A stretch of 11,210 nucleotides of DNA from the NCBI GenBank assembly GCA_946481465.1, contig CAMLOC010000044.1:1-11210 (forward strand), written 5' to 3'. Both the position numbers and the translations under genes were made by a program. Position 1 is the first letter of the stretch. Every line of letters begins with the position of its first letter. The stretch is from an uncultured Shinella sp. (GTDB lineage: Bacteria > Pseudomonadota > Alphaproteobacteria > Rhizobiales > Rhizobiaceae). Positions 6,339 to 11,210 of this stretch are shown piece by piece. The notes beneath the pieces are model-generated. The model did not search any database and was not told the origin of the DNA. It worked only from the letters and a program-made list of their open reading frames with translations.

Positions 6339-6539
6339 TATAATAGGACCGCTCACCCGGCCGGAGGTGGGTCTATCCCAGCCTGACGCAACGGAAACCG
6401 TCTTTCAGAGATGACTTTCCTTCTCGACCGCGCCAGTGCGCAGAAAATGCGCGGCCGGAAGCTGCTTCCGGAAAGAGTAGCAAGCAACGGCGACTTTTAC
6501 GCCGGTGGCAGCCTTATACACAACATTGTCGCCCGATAG
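6339..6539 (+). other. intergenic stretch with TATAAT, two hairpins and a 42-codon open frame
   Basis: This is the middle of the 478-base gap between the divergent chemoreceptor and cold-shock genes. A perfect TATAAT lies at 6339-6344 on the plus strand, without a good -35 at 16-18 bases. Downstream are CTCACC/GGTGGG arms (about 6351-6372), a 5-bp hairpin with a GAAAA loop (6438-6452) and a 17-bp palindrome CCGGAAGC-T-GCTTCCGG (6455-6471). A plus-strand frame of 42 codons runs from ATG 6411 to TAG 6539, starting MTFLLDRASAQ. Its ribosome site is weak (TTTCAGAG directly before the ATG) and its codon bias is mixed. The stretch could be a long cold-shock leader, a small RNA or a small protein. 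I cannot decide between them. Confidence 0.25.
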
Positions 6540-6645
6540 TCGTCTGGGGCCGGCCCCTGCAGCGCCGGATCGCGAAAAACCAGTTGCCCGCTCATCAGAC
6601 GATGCATAAGCTCCTGCGGCGGCAGAACGCCGCTAGATCACGAGG
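6540..6645 (+). promoter_or_regulatory. structured 5' leader of the cold-shock gene
   Basis: A closing stem can form between TCGTCTG (6540-6546) and CAGACGA (6596-6602). It encloses the 12-bp palindrome GGGGCCGGCCCC (6546-6557, sharing its first base with the closing stem). A second hairpin, GCGGCG/CGCCGC (6616-6621 and 6628-6633), sits just before the ribosome site GAGG at 6642-6645. TCCT at 6612-6615 can also pair with AGGA at 6643-6646, which would hide the ribosome site. Long, refolding leaders are known for cold-shock mRNAs in other bacteria. That this one senses temperature is inference. Confidence 0.35.
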
Positions 6646-6650
6646 ATACC

Positions 6651-6854
6651 ATGGCAACCGGAACGGTTAAGTTTTTCAATCAGGACAAAGGCTTCGGCTT
6701 CATCACGCCCGACGGCGGCGGACCGGACGTATTCGTCCACGTCTCGGCGGTGCAATCCGGCGGGCCGCTGCAGGACGGCACGAAGGTCAGCTACGACATC
6801 GGCCAGGACCGCAAGACCGGGAAGTCGAAGGCGGAAAACGTCCGCTCGATCTGA
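6651..6854 (+). CDS. cold-shock domain protein, CspA family
   Basis: This is a 67-residue single cold-shock domain, the normal size for CspA-like proteins. These bind single-stranded RNA and DNA and melt RNA secondary structure in the cytoplasm during cold shock or growth transitions. Both RNA-binding motifs are intact: RNP1 KGFGFI at residues 13-18 and RNP2 VFVHVS at 27-32. The usual N-terminus ATGTVKFFN is present. The start is supported by GAGG five bases before the ATG. The gene stands alone, with a structured leader in front and a strong terminator 32 bases after its stop. Rhizobia carry several csp paralogues, and the sequence does not tell which one this is or whether it is cold-induced. 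Confidence 0.95.
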   Translation: MATGTVKFFNQDKGFGFITPDGGGPDVFVHVSAVQSGGPLQDGTKVSYDIGQDRKTGKSKAENVRSI

Positions 6855-6886
6855 GCACGTTCCGTGTTCGAAGACGATCCGTGATG

Positions 6887-6925
6887 CGCGAGGTCTGCGG
6901 ATGCCGCCGCAGACCTCGCGTCTCT
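6887..6925 (+). terminator. 14-bp hairpin terminator after the cold-shock gene
   Basis: The arms CGCGAGGTCTGCGG (6887-6900) and CCGCAGACCTCGCG (6907-6920) are perfect reverse complements around a 6-base loop, followed by TCTCT. This is the strongest terminator-like structure in the window. The loop contains an ATG (6901-6903) in frame with the downstream transporter, and the hairpin argues against using it as a start. It should separate the cold-shock and transporter transcripts. Confidence 0.75.
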
Positions 6926-6951
6926 GTGTCCGAAGGGTCACGAAAGCAGCC

Positions 6952-8163
6952 ATGACAGTCGCCATCCGCGCCACCCCGACACAGCCGAGAACCCATCTCG
7001 CGGTCCTCGTCGTTCTGGGTCTCAGCCATCTTCTCAACGATCTGATGCAGTCGCTGATCCCGGCGGCCTATCCGATCCTGAAGGAGGCCTATGCGCTCGA
7101 TTTCGTGCAGATCGGCATGATCACCATGACCTTCCAGATCGCCGGTTCGCTGCTGCAGCCGGCCATCGGGATGGTGACGGACAAACACCCCGCCCCCTAT
7201 TCGCCTGTCGTGGGCATGATGTTCACGCTTTCCGGGCTCGTCAGCCTGGCTTTCGCGCACAGCTATACGGTGATCCTGGTCTCGGTCGCGCTGATCGGCA
7301 TCGGATCGTCCATCTTCCACCCCGAGGCGACCCGCATGGCGCGCTATGCGGCCGGCGGACGGCAGGGACTGGCGCAGGGGCTTTTCCAGATCGGCGGCCA
7401 GGCCGGCGGCGCCCTCGGCCCGGTCTTCGCGGCACTGGTCATCGTGCCGCTGGGACAGCCAAGCCTTGCCTGGTTCGCCGCCCTCGCCCTGCTGGCAATG
7501 ATGCTTCTCGGCTGGATCGGCGGCAAGCAGCGCCAGATCAGCGCCGAATTCGCGGCGTTGCGCGGGGAGGCCCGGAAGGCGGGCGGCGCGATCCGCCATG
7601 CTCCTGCGACCGTCGCCGTCGGCCTCGTCGTCCTGACGGCGCTCATGTTCACCAAGAACGCCTATGGCGAGAGCTTCAAGTCGTTCTACACCTTCTATCT
7701 CATGGAGAAGTTCGGCCTCTCCATCCCCTCGGCGCAGATGATGCTGTTCCTCTTCCTGCTGGCCTCGGCCGCGGGCGCGCTTGCCGGCGGCATTCTCGGC
7801 GACCGCATCGGGCGCTACCGCATCATCTGGATCTCCGTCCTCGGACCGCTTCCCCTGACGCTGATGCTGCCGCATGCCGACCTGCTCTGGACCGGCATCC
7901 TCACCGTGCTGATCAACCTGATCATGGCGAGCGCCTTCGCCTCGATCCTGATCTACGCGATCGAGCTGCTGCCGCACCGCATCGGGCTGGTCGGCGGGCT
8001 GTTCTATGGCCTGAACTTCGGGCTCGGCGGCATCGCCGCCGCGCTGCTCGGCATCCTCGCGGATGCCTACGGCGTCGAAACGGTCTATGTCCTATGCTCC
8101 TTCCTGCCGCTCGCAGGGCTCCTCGCCTGGTTCCTGCCGAAGATAGAGGAAGGCGCCGCGTAG
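6952..8163 (+). CDS. fsr: MFS transporter of the fosmidomycin resistance (Fsr) family
   Basis: This is a 403-residue, 12-helix major facilitator superfamily exporter, close to the 406 residues of E. coli Fsr. Family signatures include SHLLNDLMQSLIPAAYPILK near residues 25-44, the strongly conserved SSIFHPEATRMAR at 119-131 and GRQGLAQGLFQIGG at 136-149. The MFS loop motif GDRIGRYR is at 283-290. Fsr of E. coli confers fosmidomycin resistance by export; family members in other bacteria may move other compounds, so the substrate is open. I chose the ATG at 6952. The frame extends to an ATG at 6901, but that lies in the loop of the preceding terminator. The chosen start has only a weak, distant purine stretch (GAAGGG, about 14 bases away). 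Its own promoter must lie within about 30 bases of the terminator or come from readthrough. Confidence 0.9.
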   Translation: MTVAIRATPTQPRTHLAVLVVLGLSHLLNDLMQSLIPAAYPILKEAYALDFVQIGMITMTFQIAGSLLQPAIGMVTDKHPAPYSPVVGMMFTLSGLVSLAFAHSYTVILVSVALIGIGSSIFHPEATRMARYAAGGRQGLAQGLFQIGGQAGGALGPVFAALVIVPLGQPSLAWFAALALLAMMLLGWIGGKQRQISAEFAALRGEARKAGGAIRHAPATVAVGLVVLTALMFTKNAYGESFKSFYTFYLMEKFGLSIPSAQMMLFLFLLASAAGALAGGILGDRIGRYRIIWISVLGPLPLTLMLPHADLLWTGILTVLINLIMASAFASILIYAIELLPHRIGLVGGLFYGLNFGLGGIAAALLGILADAYGVETVYVLCSFLPLAGLLAWFLPKIEEGAA

Positions 8164-8302
8164 CGGCCCAAGCCGGTCAGCGCGGCCGTCGGCGAAAAAA
8201 TCGACGGGATCGCGAAGAGAACATCGTCCCAAGAAACCCGCTTGCGGCAAAACGCATGAAACGCGTCCCTCTCCCCCTGTGGAACAGGCGCCTCAAAAGG
8301 CG

Positions 8303-8406
8303 TTGACTGCAATTTTCTTGCAGCGAGCCTGCAATATCATTCGTTTGTCTCGACCCCGAGCCGCCGTCAATAGTCCTGCCGAACCCATTGGAAATGCCGG
8401 ATTTCC
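8303..8406 (+). promoter_or_regulatory. three phased half-sites and leader hairpin upstream of cysJ
   Basis: CTGCAA (8307-8312), TTGCAG (8318-8323) and CTGCAA (8329-8334) repeat exactly every 11 bp in alternating orientation. Each neighbouring pair forms a 17-bp inverted repeat with a 5-base spacer. A TTGACT at 8303-8308, a good -35 match, overlaps the first half-site, but no convincing -10 follows at 16-18 bases. The geometry resembles sites of LysR-type regulators such as MetR (TGAA-N5-TTCA), and LysR-type proteins such as CysB control sulfur genes elsewhere. A 6-bp hairpin, GGAAAT/ATTTCC, lies at 8390-8406 just before the ribosome site AGGAGG (8413-8418). The remainder of 8164-8430 shows nothing else I recognise. 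Confidence 0.5.
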
Positions 8407-8430
8407 GGCCGCAGGAGGCGAGCGGACGCC

Positions 8431-10218
8431 ATGACATTCTCGGAATTCAACGGACCCGGATTGAGCGAGGAACAGTGGAAGACGGTACGCACCGTCGCCA
8501 CCGCCCTGAAGCCGCAGCAGGCGCTCTGGCTCAGCGGCTATTTCGCCGGCCTTGCCGATGCCGCGCGGCCGGAAGCGGCTCACCTCGTGCCGGCCGGCCT
8601 CGGCTCCGGCACAGCTGCACGCACCCTCACCATCCTCTACGGCAGCGAAACCGGCAACGGCGGAAGCGTCGCCAGGCGCCTTGCGGAGAAGGCCCGCGCC
8701 GCCGGCCTCGATCCGGCGCTCATCGACATGGCCGACTACAAGCCGCGGCGGCTGAAGGAGGAGCAGGATCTGCTGATCGTCGCCTCCACCCATGGCGAGG
8801 GCGCACCGCCGGCCTCCGCCGCGAGCTTCTTCGAATTCGTCGAGGGCCGCAAGGCGCCGCGGCTGGACGGCGTGCGCTATGCCGTGCTGGCGCTCGGCGA
8901 TTCGACCTATGAATTCTTCTGCGGCGCCGGCCGGCGGATCGATGCGCGCCTCGCCGAACTCGGCGCGGAGCGGCTGCGTGAACGGCTGGACTGCGACGTC
9001 GATTACGACGATCCCGCCGCCGGCTGGATCGACGCCGCACTTGCCGCCCTCGCCCCTGTCGCGCCCGCGCCGGGCGCAATCCCCGTCGCGGCAAGCCCCT
9101 CCCCTGCCGCCACCCATGACAAGCGCAATCCCTTTCCCGCCATCGTCATCGAGAACCTGGCGCTGACCGGACGCGGCTCGAGCAAGGAGACGCGGCATGT
9201 CGAACTGTCGCTGGAAGGCTCCGGCCTCGTCTTTGAACCGGGCGATGCGCTCGGCGTGCAGCCGCGCAACGACCCCGCGCTGGTGGAGGCCCTTCTCGCC
9301 GCGCTCGGCCTGACCGGTGGCGAGGCCCTGACGCTGAAGGGCGAGGCGACGACGCTCGGCGCGGCTCTCGACGCTGTGCTGGAAATCACCGCCGCCACGC
9401 CGCGCTTCCTCGATCACTGGGCAGAGCTGAGCGATGCCGCCGCCCTGAAGGACCTCGCCGGCGATGCGCGCGCGGCATTCCTGCGGGAGAACCACGTCAT
9501 CGACATCGTGCGCCGCTATCCGGTCACCGGCGTCGACGCGGCGGCGCTCGCCGCGGGGCTCCGCCCGCTCCAGCCGCGGCTCTACTCCATCGCCTCCTCC
9601 GCCAAGGCCATCCCCGACGAGGTGCACCTCACGGTCAGTACCGTGCGCTACGGCCTCAACGGCGAGGAGCGCTTCGGCGTCGCCTCCGGCCAGTTCTCGC
9701 GCCATGCCGGGCCGGAGACCGTGTTGCCGGTCTATGTGCAGGAGAACCCGCGTTTCCGCCTGCCGGCGGACGGTGCGCCGATCATCATGATCGGCGCCGG
9801 CACGGGTGTCGCGCCCTACCGCGCCTTCCTCCAGGAGCGGGAGGCACAAGGGGCGGATGGCCGCGCCTGGCTGTTCTTCGGCGAGCGCAATTTCGACAGC
9901 GACTTCCTCTACCAGACGGAATGGCAGGGTTTCCTGAAGGACGGCGTCCTTTCGCGCATGAACGTCGCCTTCTCGCGCGACGGGGCGGAGAAAACCTATG
10001 TGCAGCACCGGCTGCTGGAAGAGGCGCGCGACGTCTATGCCTGGCTCGAAGAGGGCGCGCATCTCTACGTCTGCGGCGACGGGTCCAGGCTCGCCCCCGA
10101 CGTGTACCGCACCCTTGCGGCGATCGTCGCCGGGCAGAGCGGCCGCGGCAAGGCCGCCGCCGAGGACTACCTCGCCGCGCTGCAGGAAAGCCGCCGCTAC
10201 CAGATCGACGTCTATTGA
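8431..10218 (+). CDS. cysJ: NADPH sulfite reductase flavoprotein (alpha) subunit
   Basis: CysJ passes electrons from NADPH through FAD and FMN to the hemoprotein CysI, which reduces sulfite to sulfide for cysteine synthesis in the cytoplasm. The product has 595 residues, about the length of E. coli CysJ. The N-terminus has the CysJ signature [12 protein letters not shown] (31-42). The flavodoxin domain spans about 65-205, with the FMN loop YGSETGN at 70-76 and ASTHGEG at 118-124. A proline/alanine linker covers about 208-228. The FAD domain follows, with RLYSIASS at 383-390. The NADPH domain has [12 protein letters not shown] at 455-466 and [13 protein letters not shown] at 546-558. The C-terminus RRYQIDVY matches the family ending. 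AGGAGG lies 12 bases before the ATG, a little far. The next gene is cysI, ten bases on, so the two form an operon. Confidence 0.95.
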   Translation: MTFSEFNGPGLSEEQWKTVRTVATALKPQQALWLSGYFAGLADAARPEAAHLVPAGLGSGTAARTLTILYGSETGNGGSVARRLAEKARAAGLDPALIDMADYKPRRLKEEQDLLIVASTHGEGAPPASAASFFEFVEGRKAPRLDGVRYAVLALGDSTYEFFCGAGRRIDARLAELGAERLRERLDCDVDYDDPAAGWIDAALAALAPVAPAPGAIPVAASPSPAATHDKRNPFPAIVIENLALTGRGSSKETRHVELSLEGSGLVFEPGDALGVQPRNDPALVEALLAALGLTGGEALTLKGEATTLGAALDAVLEITAATPRFLDHWAELSDAAALKDLAGDARAAFLRENHVIDIVRRYPVTGVDAAALAAGLRPLQPRLYSIASSAKAIPDEVHLTVSTVRYGLNGEERFGVASGQFSRHAGPETVLPVYVQENPRFRLPADGAPIIMIGAGTGVAPYRAFLQEREAQGADGRAWLFFGERNFDSDFLYQTEWQGFLKDGVLSRMNVAFSRDGAEKTYVQHRLLEEARDVYAWLEEGAHLYVCGDGSRLAPDVYRTLAAIVAGQSGRGKAAAEDYLAALQESRRYQIDVY

Positions 10219-10228
10219 GGCACCGACG

Positions 10229-11210
10229 ATGACCCTTCTTCAAACCGACCGCAGCCGCGATATCTCCCAGCCGCTCGAACGGCTCACCGCCGACGAGACG
10301 ATGAAGGCGAACAGCGACCAGCTTCGCGGCACCATCGCCGAGGGGCTCGCCGCGCCGCTGACGGCGGCCGTTCCCGGCGACGACATCAAACTGATGAAGT
10401 TCCACGGCCTCTACCAGCAGGACGACCGTGACATCCGCGACGAGCGCCGCCGGCAGAAGCTGGAACCGGCCTATCGTTTCATGGCGCGCGTGCGGCTTCC
10501 GGGCGGCGTGCTGACCCCGTCGCAATGGCTGAAGCTCGACGCCCTCGCCCGGGCCTATGCCGGCGATACGCTGCGGCTGACGACGCGCCAGACCTTCCAG
10601 CTCCACCACCTGCACAAGAAGAACCTCAGGGCCTTCATGCAGGGGCTGCGCGACGTGGCGCTCGACACCAAAGCGGCCTGCGGCGACGATGCGCGCGGCG
10701 TCATGGCCTCGATCAATCCCGCGCTTTCGGCGCTGCACGGCAAGGTCTACGCGCTTGCCAAACGGGCCAGCGACCACGCCACCCCCAAGACCGGCGCCTA
10801 TCCGGAGATCTGGTACGGCGAGGAGCGCCAGGTGCAGGGCGAAGCACCGGAAGAGCCGATGTACGGGCGCACCTACATGCCGCGCAAGTTCAAGATCGGC
10901 TTCGTCATCCCGCCCGTCAACGATATCGACGTCCATGCGCAGGATCTCGGCTTCATCGCCATCGCCGAAAAAGGAGAACTCCTCGGCTTCAACGTCGCGG
11001 TCGGCGGCGGCATGGGGCGAACGGACCAGGCGCCGAAGACCTATCCACGCCTTGCCAGCGTTATCGGCTTCATCGCAAAGGACAGGGTGATCGAGACCTG
11101 CGACGCCGTCATGGGCGTGCAGCGCGACTATGGCGACCGCGCCGACCGCAGCCGCGCCCGTTTCAAATACACCGTGGACGACAAGGGGCTCGACTGGATC
11201 AAGGCGGCGA
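10229..11210 (+). CDS. cysI: sulfite reductase hemoprotein (beta) subunit, 5' part
   Basis: CysI carries siroheme and a 4Fe-4S cluster and performs the six-electron reduction of sulfite to sulfide. The first 327 codons are present and the frame runs open off the right edge; the full family length is about 550-570 residues. Matches to E. coli CysI include LRGTIAEGL (32-40), FHGLYQQDDRDIR (58-70), QKLEP, RLPGGV and TRQTFQ. By alignment from memory, the four sulfite-binding residues of E. coli (R83, R153, K215, K217) correspond to R87, R156, K220 and K222 here, so the substrate site looks intact. The cluster and siroheme cysteines lie beyond the window. The ATG at 10229 follows the cysJ stop by ten bases, and GAGG overlapping that stop is the ribosome site. 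The pairing with cysJ shows that this is the NADPH-type enzyme. Confidence 0.95.
   Translation, partial: MTLLQTDRSRDISQPLERLTADETMKANSDQLRGTIAEGLAAPLTAAVPGDDIKLMKFHGLYQQDDRDIRDERRRQKLEPAYRFMARVRLPGGVLTPSQWLKLDALARAYAGDTLRLTTRQTFQLHHLHKKNLRAFMQGLRDVALDTKAACGDDARGVMASINPALSALHGKVYALAKRASDHATPKTGAYPEIWYGEERQVQGEAPEEPMYGRTYMPRKFKIGFVIPPVNDIDVHAQDLGFIAIAEKGELLGFNVAVGGGMGRTDQAPKTYPRLASVIGFIAKDRVIETCDAVMGVQRDYGDRADRSRARFKYTVDDKGLDWIKAA

Noticed and set aside
6901..6951. Upstream start for the Fsr transporter at 6901
   Set aside because: That ATG lies in the loop of the strong terminator after the cold-shock gene and would add a non-family leader. The ATG at 6952 gives the normal length.
8341..8430. 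Sulfur-related riboswitch (SAM type) in the cysJ leader
   Set aside because: Only one 6-bp hairpin is visible. None of the conserved cores or pseudoknot arms of SAM riboswitches can be recognised.
8293..10062. Long minus-strand open frame (589 codons) opposite cysJ
   Set aside because: cysJ in the sense direction has all family motifs from end to end. The antisense product matches nothing I know and has the composition of a mirrored GC-rich gene.
9785..10936. Minus-strand open frame (383 codons) opposite the cysJ-cysI junction
   Set aside because: It crosses from one firmly identified gene into another on the opposite strand, which a real antisense gene would not need to do. It is a codon-bias shadow.

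Overview
The window looks like DNA from an alphaproteobacterium of the Rhizobiales, most likely Rhizobiaceae. It is GC-rich with strongly GC-biased third codon positions. It carries RepA and RepB partition proteins of the repABC type, a family confined to Alphaproteobacteria and typical of rhizobial megaplasmids and chromids. I cannot name the genus.

Layout, left to right. (1) Positions 1-267 lie downstream of repB. They hold several nested inverted repeats and possibly the last 29 codons of an unidentified plus-strand gene. No repC start is recognisable, although repC normally follows repB within about 150-200 bases. (2) Positions 268-2534, minus strand: repB and repA as a translationally coupled pair (repA first in transcription, TGATG overlap), preceded by a 19-bp inverted repeat in the repA promoter region. 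(3) Positions 2741-3778, minus: an alpha/beta hydrolase of the epoxide hydrolase/haloalkane dehalogenase type with a twin-arginine signal peptide. (4) Positions 3965-6172, minus: a two-transmembrane methyl-accepting chemotaxis protein with a dCache-like sensor. (5) Positions 6173-6650: a 478-base divergent intergenic region rich in hairpins, with an AT-rich island on the chemoreceptor side and a structured leader in front of a cold-shock gene. (6) Positions 6651-6854, plus: a CspA-family protein ending in a strong terminator. (7) Positions 6952-8163, plus: an Fsr-type (fosmidomycin resistance family) MFS exporter. (8) Positions 8431-11210, plus: cysJ and the first 327 codons of cysI, the flavoprotein and hemoprotein of NADPH sulfite reductase, preceded by three phased half-sites that look like a regulator-binding array.

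How the genes work together: repA and repB form one partition module, and cysJ and cysI form one assimilatory sulfite reductase operon (sulfite to sulfide for cysteine synthesis). The hydrolase, chemoreceptor, cold-shock gene and transporter look like independent single-gene units, three of them followed by strong hairpins. I see no mobile element, CRISPR array, tRNA or rRNA. I found no convincing new multi-gene system. The items most worth a second look are the repAB pair without a visible repC, the palindromes around it, and the phased half-sites upstream of cysJ.
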